DNA of 64,000 nucleotides, from NCBI GenBank assembly GCA_000827495.1, contig KN817589.1:78776-142775 (forward strand), given 5' to 3'. The position numbers and the translations under genes were made by a program. How positions within the stretch are numbered: the stretch's first letter is position 1; the number at the start of each line of letters is the position of its first letter. The notes under the pieces are model-generated. The model was given only the letters and a program-made list of their open reading frames with translations, did not search any database and was not told where the DNA came from. This DNA comes from Hypholoma sublateritium FD-334 SS-4 (Eukaryota > Basidiomycota > Agaricomycetes > Agaricales > Strophariaceae). Shown here one piece after another: positions 25,694 through 37,398 of the stretch.

Positions 25694-26741
25694 GGTAGCA
25701 CAGGATGACACGTCCGGTGCGGGGCTCGCTGTCCCGGGGAAGGGAGGCATGTGTTTCTTGGTGCGGGTAGCGCGATCCGTGGCTGCATAATGAAGTGGTG
25801 ATATGCCGTGGCCGTGGTGCTGATCAGGCCTCTGACGTCTGTCGGAGTAATTCCCTTGCCGTTTTCCACTGGGGTGGATGGGATGGACGCCTAGCGTGTT
25901 TAACCTGCGCGTCGACATGTGGCCATTTGTTCTTACTCATCCCGCCGCCAGCATTGCCCCGCCCCCTCATGATTGACACGCGCCCTCGCCCAGTCTCCCC
26001 CGCGCAAGTGCTGCATGATCACTTCTCTATTCCAGCTTCGGTATCACGTCCTGCCCAGGCCTGCGTCGTTCGTTCTCGCCCACAAAAATCGCGCATGTCT
26101 AGATTATGTCCGCAGCCCGCTACAACCGTCTGCCGTCTGCCTTCCCGTTCCTTTCCCTGCTCTTGGTTCCGCGGCGTATATCTGTACAACGTCCAAGCGG
26201 CCGCGCACCAAGTGCCATTGGGTGCCTAGTGTGCCGGACCACCCCCATCTCGCTGCATGTATCTCTCTGTCGAGAATGTTTCTCCCCTCGCATTACCCGT
26301 CCGTTGAGCAGCTACATTTGCCCGGCCGTTTTTTTTTCGCGTCTACTTATTACCCAGTTCCTGTCGTTCGTGTATAGTCGGTCCATTGTCGTCGCTCGCA
26401 GATTCTCGTCATCTTGTATCAGTGTTACTATCTCTGCTCCTCGATTCGAATGTATTCCTATTTTGATATTAGATATACCCGCGGAAGGCAAGCTCACGGA
26501 CAAGTAGCGTATTGCATAGCGTTGGGGATAATTAGAAGATTTGTAAACATGCTCAGCGAAGTGAATCTTAGCGCCCATATATAAATTGATCCACTGCGAA
26601 TCAGCCAAGCGCAATCTCAATCCTTCTGTGCGCAGTTCGACCATCAAAGAACATTTACGAGTATATTATATTGTGTAAGAGAGAGAAAGACAGATAAGAA
26701 ATTTATATGCTTGTGCCCACAAGCTTCCTGTTCCTGCCGCA
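25694..26741. other. Convergent intergenic region
   Basis: Separates the 3' ends of the phosphodiesterase gene (+) and the GPI-protein gene (-). CT-rich on the plus strand. Open frames of 130-140 codons overlap each other in all frames and show no motif, so I read it as 3' UTR sequence. Confidence 0.45.
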
Positions 26742-27568
26742 TCAGAGCACCGCTGCAGCAAACCCTGCGACGACAACGCCAAGTATTGCCGACACGCCAC
26801 CATTTGCCGCCGATGCGCTACCACTCGTTTTTTCCACTGCGTTCGCACCAAGAGCGGTGCCGCCGGAGGTGCTTGTTGCCAAGCTTGTGGAGGATGTGAC
26901 GGTGCCCGTCGCAGTAGTACCGAATAGACCGGTGGTGTTGCAGTATGGAAGGCTGTAAGGAGGAACGGTGTAGGAGACGGGGTACACAGTGGTCACCTCT
27001 CCCGACGCGGTAGTGTAGATGGTCGCGGTGACACTGGTAAGTACTGATGTAGCCGTGGTGGTGGCTGGTTGGCCGATAGAGCTGGAAGAAGCCAGAATGT
27101 TTCTAGCAATGCGGGTCGTGGTCGCCTGGGACGCGAAAGACGTCGAGGTCGTAGCGCCCGGGAAGCTTACGCTGGACGTAGTTTGGGTGACTGAAATTAT
27201 ATGGGTCACGGAGCTCGTGCTTGTTGCATTGTCGATGAAGGTGGATGATTGGTCCCAGTCGGTAGATGTGCTAGTTATGGGCACAGGAACTCCGGAGGCC
27301 GCGCTAACGTAGACTATGCAGCTTGGCTGAGGATCCGGGCTTCCGGTGGCGCTCACGGGCCCGAGGGTATAATTCAAAGTCTGCGTTACGGGAACCTGCA
27401 CCGAGGTACTATTAAATACGCTGATCGAAGATGAAATAGAGCTAGGGTCCAGAAAATAAAATTAGCGATGAAAGTATAGCAGGCTGAAAATAAATTGACT
27501 TACTTTGCGTTTGCGGCTCCGGACATTAGCACCGCTACAGCGACACTCAAGATCATGGAGGACTTCAT
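26742..27568 (-). CDS. GPI-anchored Ser/Thr-rich cell-surface protein
   Basis: Two exons, 27504-27568 and 26742-27441, joined in phase 2, 254 aa. The N-terminus MKSSMILSVAVAVLMSGAANA is a clear signal peptide ending in an A-x-A cleavage motif. The mature part is dominated by Ser, Thr, Ala and Val with N-glycosylation sites (NST, NYT, NAT, NTT), as in cell-wall mannoproteins. It ends with a short Gly/Ser/Asn spacer followed by a hydrophobic tail (SAILGVVVAGFAAAVL), the usual GPI attachment signal. No catalytic domain is visible. Likely role: wall or surface protein; exact function unknown. Confidence 0.88.
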
Positions 27569-29999
27569 TGGATAATAGAAAGAAAGGGTTAGGTTGGGCC
27601 GAGGTGTATTTATGAACGTGTATGGGGCGGATGTTGTGCATTCTTGTAAACTCGTCGCCGTTTTATATGTTTTCTTATCGGACGTGGTGCTAAGGTTGAT
27701 CCAACTCGATTTGTCTTTTTTTCCCGGTCGTGAGGGTGATGCATGGTAATACTCTACATTTAGGTCAGTCCTGACCGAAGGTTTGCGAATAATGCGTGTA
27801 ACCCTGTGCATACACGGGATTTGCTCGCCGTTCAATGTTTCAGGAACAAAATCCGCCTCGACGGCGGTACAGCCAGAATGCAAAAAGTCAGGAGGAAAAG
27901 GTCTGTCCAAAGAAACTGTAGGCCTAGTCATCCTTCCAAGAAATTCTAATTTTCCCGTCTAACCAGCTATGCTTTTGGATTTTCTGCCCTGCGTCTTGTC
28001 TGCGTCCAATGCTCTCGATAACGGTCGGGCGTAGATTGACCGTGAAATTATTTGATCCTTGAATCAGCGGCGAACAAGGATGTATTTGTCATTCCGAGTG
28101 AGCAGGTGGGTGTTTGATATGTACTTCCCGTTGACGAGAAGGCTTCAGAACAGCCGATTGGCACGTTGCCAAGAGCTTGGATGGCCTCTTAAGCCCGTCA
28201 ACGAAAGTGGCATATGTACCCCGGATATTACCAGACGTGATACAACGCACACATTCTGGTAGATTACCACACATTTCTGTGTACTGGAGTGGCTATAATT
28301 CCACAATTAACACGTCAAGATGGATATTGCATCCTGTTCGAGCCTTCTGGCGCGCCTCAAGGAGGGAATCACGTAGAATCTAAATTTAGACCTGTTTACC
28401 GTTGATTTGCCTTATGGATACCCTTCGTTGTACGGTGTTCCTGCTTTGCAATGATCAGGAGACGTTTTCTCAGTTGTAACCAAGGAAGATGAGAAAGGTT
28501 GTCAATTAACCATTCGTCTAGTATACAATAACTTGAATATTCCTTGTCATACACGATTTAAATAAGTCCTTGGTCGCTGCCAGTGTATCAGTGGAAGTGT
28601 CTCAAATGTAGCTTAGAAGTTGAGTGGATAAAATTCATCAAACTTTCCCTGCTTCAGTGCCTGCATTTTCTGAGAAGAGCTTCATGTCTGGTGAATTCCA
28701 TCTGCTCTACCCCAAATCAAATGAAAACTTGATGAAATCATTACTTGAAGGAATTTATGCGCTCCGTCGCGATCTATAATTTATCATGTTTTTCATAGTG
28801 TGGTTGTTTATGTACTTTATGTATGCTGCGCTATAGTCATGACAAGCAACAGGAGCTCAGAAATTTAGAACGTCAAGGGTGCCTGGGAAGAGCTTGAGCA
28901 AGCGTGTGATTTGTTTTGTCATCTTAGTCTAGACCGGGACGGCCTGTCTTTGGCCTTTCTGCGTGGCAACCTCGATGTTCAAAACACTTTCAAATTCTAC
29001 GATTCGACTTTACACTGTGTACAACTACTCAGAATAAGATAAAGGTCACATTGTACAGAGATATTTCTCCAAATGGGACCTAGCGCCGAGCGTCCCGCGA
29101 TATTTGGGGTAATGCGGTCCGTCCATTTCTGCTCTTTTGCTTCTAATTTGCTTCTACTGCACGAACCGGACGTCAGAACGTCGATGGTGTTCAGCAGTCG
29201 GCGCGCTTTGTCCCTCAGAGTGGCTTTTTATATGACAGATATATGCATTTATAGCATACTGATACTCCATACACCCACGGCCGTATGTTCCTTCGGCTTT
29301 TTAAAGGTCCTATCGTTCATTGAAGCCAATCTCCTCCCCAGATAAAACGTCAGCTGTGATGCTTGAAGGGTGCATATAAATACATACATGGGAAACGTGA
29401 GGTTAGCTGGTCTCATTAAAGTTGCCACCCCGCCATATCTACCGCGGTCGCTTACACAGTGCAGAGTTCTCAAATGCTTTCAGAAATCCAACCATGCGTG
29501 TCAACATTCTTCTTTCGGTCACAAGATTGCGCCCCCATGTGCAAGACATGCAACTCAGCTGTACGACACAATGTTCCAATGGGGGCTTCTGCTCTCAAAC
29601 TCGAGGGGTCTGCCAAACCATTAACCCCCTCTACAACGAACCTTTCGGATGACAACACATAGTTGCTCAGTGGATCTAATCGCAAGACCACATAACCTCG
29701 GAAAAGTGGAGCTCACTGCTTATGGCTCCATCCAATAACGTCCTGACACACTCCGAGGAACCAAGTGGTTCTGATGGCTTCTTCTCGGTACTGCTGGCCC
29801 GCGCGTCTTCGGAAGAGGCGACCTCTGCGCCGATTTACCATCCAGGGCTATTTTAGCGCATCAGTGGATGTCATTTTGATCGAAGCTTGCGCGCTCAAAA
29901 TAGCTTTGTTAGCGGGTGTCAATCCTCATAAAAGACGACCGGGATCAGCACAGAAATCAGCTTCCTGACCGTGTTTTCATTTGAAAGCGAGGCCCCGCC
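27569..29999. other. Intergenic, no supported gene
   Basis: Divergent promoters of the GPI-protein gene and the mannosidase gene lie at the two ends. In between are only short open frames. A small Cys-containing frame at 29422-29652 was considered and not kept. Confidence 0.4.
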
Positions 30000-32615
30000 A
30001 TGATCTCTGCTCAGCGCATAGCCCTGTCTCTCGCCCTCGCGGGCTCCGCTTTCGCTGCCAGCATCCAAGCTCCGAACATCGTGCTTCCGGCGTCCGCTGC
30101 TGCAAATCGTGCCGCCGTACTGGACATATTCACAGAGAGCTACGCCGCGTATACGTGAGTAACTCCTAGAGCTAGTGTGAAGCAATTCTCATTTTCATGC
30201 AGGAAATTTGCGTTCGGCCACGACGACCTCAACCCCTTGAGCGAAAGTGAATAGCCCAGAAGATGTTCAGTGTGGATCACGTATTGACATCTCTTGTTAG
30301 CCTTCGTCGATGACCGCAATGGCTGGGGTGGGTATTTCCGATAATATTGCAGGGGGGGATTGTTTTCTCATTGTCCGGTGAACGCAGGGGCGACTATCGT
30401 CGATGCAATGGATACGATGGTCTGTTCGGTTTTTTTATGTGCTTTTCGGCTGCTCATTCATTAATTGCAGCACATCATGGGTCTAGAAGTGAGTTAGTCC
30501 CTCCGACAGCGCTAACTCGGCTGAGCGCGCAAACGCCGTCCAGACGCTGTTCCTCCAGGCCGTCAACTTCTCCAGCACAATCGACTTCAGCAAATCGCAG
30601 ACGCCGGATACCGTCAGGTGCGCGGATCCCATATAGTCCTCCCAAAGTTGTGCCTTAGATTCCATTCATGCAGCGTGTTCGAGACGACCATTCGATACCT
30701 GGGCGGGCTTTTAAGCGCCTATGAGCAGAGCAACTTCCAATTCCCGATTCTCCTGCAGAAGGCGAAAGAAGTCGGAGATAAACTAGTTTTCGCGTGGGTT
30801 GGGGTACGTCAGCTTAGTCGCGATCCGAGGCGCGTATGGAAGGCCTATAATCTCGTACTGACGATCACTGAGCTTATAGAGCAATGATATACCATTCGGT
30901 GAAATCGTTTTCGCGACTAACACCCCACAAATTGCCACAGTGCGTGTCATGGCCATGGATCGCGCTCATATGTTGACATGTTGACCATCCCAAAATGAAT
31001 TAGTCCAACATTGCGGAAGCCGGGACAGTGCGTATTGTTTGTAATTTCTCACAGATTGCTTCTGACTCTCGATTTGCAGCTGACTCTCGAAATGGAGACT
31101 CTTACCAAGTACACTGGGAATCAAACCTACGCAAATTTTGCGCTTAAAGCCGTCGAACACATCGCGAACCTTGTGTGTTTTATTTTTGTCGCTTTCTCTC
31201 GTACACATAGATCTAATTCCATCTCCGTTCTAGCCTGCCCCTCTTCCTGGTGCATATTTTCTTCAATGAATGTGCAACACGTCAATACGCAGCTTCTGAT
31301 TCATGACATGCATTTCTAGGTCTGGCTGCTCAAGGAATCGACCCCACTAGCGGCGAGTTCGTTGGAGGTTACGTCGTGAGTGGCCTCTCGTTCAGTGGCG
31401 ATAAACGGAGAGCGCAGCTAAATCTATAAATACTAGACTTGGGGAGGAGGATCGGATAGTTACTTTGAATATCTCATCAAGCACGCAAGGCTCTCGAACA
31501 CAAATAACAATCTGTTCGCCGATACCTGGCATACCGCGGTCGACTCCTCAATCAAAGTGTTGAAGAGGGCGAGTGCAATCAGAATTATATGCTTCATCAA
31601 TTGCCTTCCCGCTGACCGTATTACCCTCAGACATCGACGGTTGGAAACCATGTGTACCTCGCCGACTTCGATGAAAACACCATTCTTCACATCGGCTCTC
31701 ACCTAGCTTGCTACAATGGCGGGAACTGGATTATGGGTGCGTCCCACTGGCCGGTGTGGATTCTTCGCTCCCCTGCTGACTTCGGCGCGTGGCCTCAGGC
31801 GGAAAGATGCTGAACAACCAAACCATCGTCGACATCGCGCTCGAACTCGTCGACGCGTGCTGGAACACCTACGCAGGCGACGCGTAAGTGCCGCTCCCGT
31901 GCGCACGCATCCCCCCGCTGACCCCCCGCAGCACGGGCATAGGCCCGGAGGCCTTCGCGTACATCTCGTCCGACGGGAACTTCACCGGCGGCGACCCGAT
32001 CACGCCCGAGCAGCTCGCGTTCTACAACAAGCACGGGTACTACATCACGTCGTCGGACTACATCCAGCGGCCGGAGGTGCTCGAGTCGAACTTCTACGCG
32101 TTCCGCGCGACGGGCGACACGAAGTACCTCGACCGCGCGGCGAGCGCGGTGCGCAGCTTCAACACGTTCCTGAAGACGCCCGGCGGGTTCGCGTGCCTGA
32201 ACGACGTGAACAACGTCACCGCGCCGCTGCTCGACGCGGGCGAGAGCTTCTGGTACGCGGAGGTGCTGAAGTACCTGTGCGTTGCTCCCCTCTTCTTCTG
32301 CGGGCGTGCTTTTCTGACGTGATTGTGCGCGTGTAGGTACCTTACGTTCGACGACCCGAACCACATCAGCCTCGACGACTGTGCGTACCGTGACATGTCC
32401 TTGCAGTAGCCGTGCTGACCCCCCCCNGTCCAGTCGTCTTCAACACAGAGGCGCACCCCTTCATCGCGCCGCCCGCGAAGGCCGTGTACGGCAGTCCGAA
32501 CAGCATCCTGACGCCGACCGGCTCCTTCCAGCTCAAGCAGGGGCCGCCGCTCCCCGCCATCAGCCCAAATGCGAAGCTCCCGACGCCCATCCCCGTGCCG
32601 CCGCTCCAGCTGTGA
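30000..32615 (+). CDS. Secreted class I alpha-1,2-mannosidase (GH47)
   Basis: Trims alpha-1,2-linked mannose from N-glycans, in the secretory pathway or outside the cell. At least a dozen short-intron exons. Starts with a signal peptide (MISAQRIALSLALAGSAFA). GH47 landmarks in order: YAAYTKFAFGHDDLNPLS, GWGATIVDAMDTM, FETTIRYLGGLLSAYE (with a conserved acidic residue), LEMETLTKYTGN, GGGSDSYFEYLIKHARL, HLACYNGGNW, YIQRPEVLESNFYAFRATGD, DAGESFWYAEVLKYLYLTF, and VFNTEAHPF near the end, whose Thr ligates the catalytic calcium in this family. There is no N-terminal membrane anchor beyond the signal peptide, so it resembles secreted fungal enzymes rather than ER Mns1. One N lies in the intron near 32427. 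Confidence 0.93.
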
Positions 32616-32699
32616 CCGGCCGTGAGGAGGCGCAGAAAATATATCTAAATAGTGTACATACATACTTACTGTCGTGCAATGCATACATGGCATTGCGGG

Positions 32700-33165
32700 C
32701 TTCTGCGGAGCCATCTTATTTATTTATCTGTTACTATCAGCTATGCGACAGCGCGCTGTGTGCCATGGACAGGATGAGTGTATACGCATTATTTACTACA
32801 CGTCGCGTTCGTGTGCATCATGATATGTTGGGGTGTCCGATTTGGCATAAACGTGCGCCCCTGGGCTTCGGTGGCCATCTTATTTATCGGATAACTATGA
32901 GACAGCGCGCTGGACAGGATGTGCATATATTCATTCCCAGTACACGTCGCGTTCGTGTGCATCATGATATGTGGGGGTGTCCGATCTGGCATAACATACG
33001 CCCCATTGCCGTGCCCCGACTTAGGCAATCTTCTTTATCTGATAGCTATGAGACAGCGCGCTATGCGCGGACAGGATGTGCGTATATGCATTCCTAGTAC
33101 ACGGCGCGTTCGCGGTGCATCATGATATACGGGGTGTCCGATCCAAAATCAACATACGCCCCATT
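32700..33165. repeat. Tandem repeat, three copies of about 150 bp
   Basis: Shared blocks recur at near-constant spacing: GACAGCGCGCT at 32747, 32901 and 33052, each followed by GACAGGATG, then a TACACGTCGCG/TACACGGCGCG block, CATCATGATAT and GGGGTGTCCGAT. The spacings are 154 and 151 bp. The array lies just past the 3' end of the mannosidase gene. Each copy carries small overlapping open frames that I read as artefacts of the repeat. The remaining DNA up to 33708 shows no gene. Confidence 0.85.
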
Positions 33166-33708
33166 GCAGAGCATCCATGGCTGTGTTATTCGCTCCGGCA
33201 CATGGTGCAGCGGGCTGGCACATGGCGTGCACAGCAAGCGTCCTTTCGCGGATCCGGGTCGTACTCGTATTGCATTTAAGTCAAAGGCACTGGTCTGTCG
33301 CCGTGCACGTCATGTTGGTTGCCGGTGGTTATATCAAACACTGCTGCATTGACAGTGCCTGGTTCCGTCAATCTTATCGGCTGTGGCACACCACATAAGC
33401 GCCCTCAGTACCTCGTTCAGCAGGTGGGCACCGCGATGGGGCCGTGCTGTACCCCGCAATGCTTACCTCCATCGTGCCAAAGTACATGTCGCATCTGATG
33501 GTGTTAGTTGCGTCAAATATCACAGGCATTGCACAGAAATTGGCTGAGAAACCATGCAATGTGCAATGTCATCACCGAGCTACGTCATGATCAGAAAACA
33601 AGAAAGATACTGGCCCACTCATCCACATCAGCGTGCACACCGCATCGCAATAAATAACCGACCATTACATTGATCATTTTTACAGGTGCACGGTACATCC
33701 CCTCCAGC

Positions 33709-34714
33709 TCACTTGCCCCCGAGGCGCGCGGCGGCGATGCTCGAGAGCGCCGACCGCCCGGCGAAGACGGTGGGCACGAGCAGGACCGCGCTGTATAGCA
33801 GCACGTCGCCGAGGCGCAGCGCGACCCAGTACCAGAACAGCAGCGCCTCGAACGCGCCGAGCGTGAGCACAAAAGGTAGTATGGAGGGCGAGAGCAGGCG
33901 CGCGGGCTTCGGCGCTGTTTGGGACCACTGTTATTATTATTATATTAGTATTAGTATTAGCGCGTTCGCACGTGGAACGAGGACGCACCAAGCCGAGGAG
34001 GACGACCCACGGCGCGAGGACCAGCCCTGCGGCCGCGGCGGAGACGAAGGTCGGCGGGAGGCGGTTCGCGGCGCGGAAGGTGTGCGCGATCTCAGGGCGC
34101 GGGTGGTACGTCGCCTCAAGCGGGTGCACGGGCGCGGGCTGCGAGCGCGGGAGGACGAGGTCGAAGAGCGCGACGGCGAGCGGGTCGTGCAGCGCCGAAC
34201 CGACGAGGAGCGTGACCTGCAGCGGGTCGCTGTCCGGCGTCGGCGGGAGCGAGAGGGGCGGCTTCGAGGGGTTCTGCGGCGCGTCATGGATAATTAGATA
34301 TATGCACGCCATGCAGGGGGTGGAGCGCACGCACCAGCTCGAATTTGGCCTTGCCGCCGGGGGAGACGCGCACGGGCTGGATGCCCTCCTCGTGCGTCTT
34401 GGGGTCGAAGAAGCGCAGGAACGTCTGGTGCGGCTGCACGCCGTTGCCCGCCTCGTCGACGATCTGGAACGTGAGCTTGAGGGTGTCTTTCTGCGCCAGC
34501 TCAACGGGCGTCGCAAATTTCTTGGTCAAGGATAGTCTGCGCAAAGTCGAGGAGGCGATTAGCGCTGCTCAGGAACCCAGTGCCAATGCACGTACGATTC
34601 GCCCTGGTACTGCGAGCCGGTGAAGTCTGTGACGGTGAATTTGGGCGACTGAAGGGTAAGAACGGAGGCCTGTGCTGCTGCAGCCAGCAGTAATACAGGA
34701 TAGAACGAGAACAT
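33709..34714 (-). CDS. SWP1: Oligosaccharyltransferase subunit SWP1/ribophorin II
   Basis: Non-catalytic subunit of the ER oligosaccharyltransferase complex. Four exons with three short introns. The N-terminus MFSFYPVLLLAAAAQASV is a signal peptide. The lumenal part reads LSLTKKFATPVELAQKDTLK, then PHQTFLRFFD, GIQPVRVSPGGKAKFEL, DPLQVTLLVGSALHDPLAVA and ATYHPRPEIAHTFR, all characteristic of ribophorin II. Three membrane segments follow (FVSAAAAGLVLAPWVVLLGL; LPFVLTLGAFEALLFWYW; VLLYSAVLLVPTVFAG) and the protein ends with a short tail ARLGGK. It is compact compared with the human protein, as expected for fungal Swp1. The last intron holds several copies of a CTAAT-type branch-point motif inside a trinucleotide repeat (33930-33962). 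Confidence 0.92.
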
Positions 34715-34968
34715 GGCGACGAGGGAGACGAGGAAAAGTAGTGAGCGCAGTCGACCGTGACGTGTTGGACACGATATCCCGTGTGAGCGTATTGCTGCCG
34801 GCGGTTGTTTGCCATCCCCAGCCAGCGCAAACTCCCATTCAGGCCGGACCGGGCTCGCCTGCTCACATCAATTGCGTCTCCGAGGCACAAAACTGAAAAA
34901 TACTGAACGAAATACCTTCCCTCGACGGTCAATGAAGGCGGAAAAGAGTTGGAACATGCAAAAGATCA

Positions 34969-35051
34969 AGTCCCGACGGTGGTTCGAACACCGGACCCTG
35001 CGATAGGTTGCATGACTGCAATCGCATGCTATACCACTTAGCTATCGAGAC
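34969..35051 (-). tRNA. tRNA-Cys (anticodon GCA) with 11-nt intron
   Basis: Read on the minus strand: acceptor GTCTCGA/TCGGGAC, anticodon stem TGCGA/TCGCA enclosing TTGCAG, an 11-nt intron after position 37, T arm around GTTCGAAC, discriminator T. U73 plus GCA are the identity elements of tRNA-Cys. It is the downstream member of a pair. Confidence 0.92.
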
Positions 35052-35286
35052 AATGACACCTGGCAGTCAGCTGGCTCTTTGGCCTTTGGCATCCTCGGAC
35101 TAGTCCCTAGCGTTCCGACAAAACGCGCTTGGCGAGTACCGGTAACCTCCTACACTTTCAGTCAAATATTCTTCTTACTTAGGCGCAGTAAAACTTTCAA
35201 ACTTATCAATCGCAACTGCAAGCGGCAAAGGAAGTTGGAACTTCGTCCGGATTCCGGAAGTGGTTGATCGAAATTAACAAAAACAA

Positions 35287-35373
35287 AGTCCCGACGGTGG
35301 TTCGAACACCGGACCCTGCGATGGGTGTTTGCTTGCACTGCAATCGCATGCTATACCACTTAGCTATCGAGAC
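35287..35373 (-). tRNA. tRNA-Cys (anticodon GCA) with 15-nt intron
   Basis: Identical to the tRNA-Cys at 34969-35051 over the mature sequence as far as I can compare by eye, but the intron is 15 nt and unrelated in sequence. It lies about 235 bp from its twin, same strand, and just upstream of the divergent RPN3 gene. Confidence 0.92.
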
Positions 35374-35479
35374 GATATTGAAGAGTAAATAATTACAAAT
35401 ACGGCCCTCCGGGCCACTGGACGCGACGCGTCACCTCCGCTAGATTCGATCGGACACCACCTCTCTCCCACAATCCACC

Positions 35480-37193
35480 ATGCCCGACGTTGAAATGAAA
35501 CCCTCTGAAGCCAAACCGGCAGAGGAGAAGAAGGCCACCACAGAAGAGAAACCTGCGCCTCCAGCGCCTATCTCACCAGTCGTTGAGATCAAGAACAACA
35601 TCGCGCTCATCGACCGGGCGGTGTCTACGCTTGAGCCCCGCTTCACCCACCGTGTTCTGCGCACATTGACTGCTCTGCGCAAGCGCCTGGACGACACGAT
35701 TCTGCGGAATGCTGTCGAGACCATCTATGCCCACGGTGCGATATGTCGCTGTTTTCGATGGCTCTTGCTCAATGTGCATTGCAGATAGCGCGGTGAAAGC
35801 CTCCCTCCTGGTCTGGCTCCCAGAGGCCGCCGTGGCAGATCAGTCGATGGACATTGATTCTTCTGCGAAAACGCCTTCAGAGGTTGTCCCTGAGGCCGAG
35901 ATGTATCTCCGCCTTCTCATCATTCACCATCTCCTCGCGTCTACATCAGAAGAGGTTCAAAGCAAGGCGCTACAGCTCGCCAACGAGACCGTCGAAAAGA
36001 TGCAGTCCCTGAATCGCCGTAGTATGGATGCCATCGCCGCCAAAATATGGTACGCAGTTGACCGCGCGTACGACTTGGCCGCAGAGATTTCCGATGCACG
36101 ACCGTGAGCTGCCCTTTACGGTTACCATACTCTAATAATAATACGGCTATGCAGACTCTTCCTTGCTGCCCAAAGAACAGCGGCGCTCCGAAACGACGAC
36201 GAGGCCCACGCCGCCCTCATCAACTGTCTGCTCCGAAGCTACATCGCCTACAACCTGTACGACCAGGCCGACAAGCTCGTCTCAAAGACCACGTTCCCTG
36301 CGTCGGCGAGCAACGCCCAGTTTGCGCGGTACCACTACTACCTCGGCCGCATCAGGGCCGTTCAGCTCAACTACAGCGAGGCGCACACCAACCTGCAGCA
36401 GGCCATCCGCCGCGCACCCGCTGCGAAGACCGCGCCGGGGTTCTACCAGTCGGTGCACAAGTACTTCGTAGTCGTCGAGCTCCTCATGGGCGACATCCCC
36501 GCCCGCTCGCTCTTCCGGCACGCGGTGCTGGAGAAGGCGCTGCACGCGTACTTCGAGACCGTCAAAGGTGTGTGTGTCCGCCCGATACACACGCCCCGCG
36601 TCCGCTGACCACACCCCACCCACAGCCGTGCGCACAGGCTCACTCACGCAGTTCCAGACGACGCTGAAGGCGCACGCGGCGCAGTTCGCGGACGACAGTA
36701 CGTACACGCTCATCCTGCGCCTGCGGCAGAACGTGATCAAGACGGGCATCCGGCGGCTGTCGCTCTCGTACGCGCGCATCTCGCTGCGCGACATCTGCGT
36801 GAAGCTTAACCTCGACTCGGAGGAAGACGCGGAGTACATCGTCGGCAAGGCGATCCGCGACGGCGTCATCGAGGGGCGCATCGTGCATGAGAAGGGCTGG
36901 ATGGAGTGCGGGTCGCAGAAGAGCGGCTATGGGCCCGAGGTCAGCGAGGTGTTCGGGCGCCGGATCGCGTTTTGCTTGGACCTGCATAATCAGAGTGTGA
37001 AGGTATGCGCAGTTTCTTTGATTTGGCGTGAATACGTTGTTAATGTGATATTTTGCAGGCGATGAGGTACCCGCTGAATGCGCATCGGAAAGAGCTCGCT
37101 GCCGCCGAGGGCGCTCGAGAAAGAGAGAAGGAGCTAGCCAAGGAGATCCAGGAGGGAGACCTAGACGAGGAGGATCTCGGCGGTGACTTCTGA
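35480..37193 (+). CDS. RPN3: 26S proteasome regulatory subunit RPN3 (PSMD3)
   Basis: Non-ATPase lid subunit of the 19S proteasome. Starts MPDVEMKPSEAKPAEEKK, an acidic/Lys-rich leader; then IKNNIALIDRAVSTLEPRFT, RVLRTLTALRKRL, a helical repeat region (RTAALRNDDEAHAALINCLL, YNLYDQADKLVSKTTFP, YYLGRIRAVQLNYSEAHTNL) and the PCI domain (LRLRQNVIKTGIRRLSLSYA, ISLRDICVKLNLDSEEDAEY, IRDGVIEGRI). It ends in a Lys/Glu coil and an acidic tail EGDLDEEDLGGDF. Short introns separate about five exons; the first runs from 35480 to about 35734. Length and order of parts match the family. Confidence 0.94.
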
Positions 37194-37398
37194 TTCCTTT
37201 GGGCCGACTTTTGCTTTCTGTAGTGTGAATAAATACTTTGTTTTCGCCCAGTAACACCGGGAACCCTGGAGTGCTGACCTAATCGATAATTTGCCTCCGG
37301 CGCTGCCCTTGCTTGCACTTCAACTACTACAACTCCAGCATTGGGACTTTTCTGCCTCACGTCTCTTTTTTTTTTCTTGAAATATTAATACTCAGACA

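Noticed and set aside
25172..25918. Antisense frames of about 100-216 codons across the phosphodiesterase tail
   Set aside because: Shadows of a Ser/Pro-rich GC-rich exon; no motifs.
27500..27931. 143-codon minus-strand frame ending in the GPI-protein signal peptide
   Set aside because: Only the last 22 codons, from 27568, are coding; upstream residues are leader sequence and no longer secretory signal would result.
29422..29652. Small Cys-containing frame (TTQCSNGGFCSQTRGVCQ)
   Set aside because: Spacing suggests a secreted Cys-rich peptide, but the signal peptide is weak and two other frames over it are equally open.
31716..32714. Several 140-206 codon frames in all phases over the mannosidase gene
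   Set aside because: Arg/Ala-rich shadows of a GC-rich coding region; the GH47 motifs are in the plus-strand frame used.
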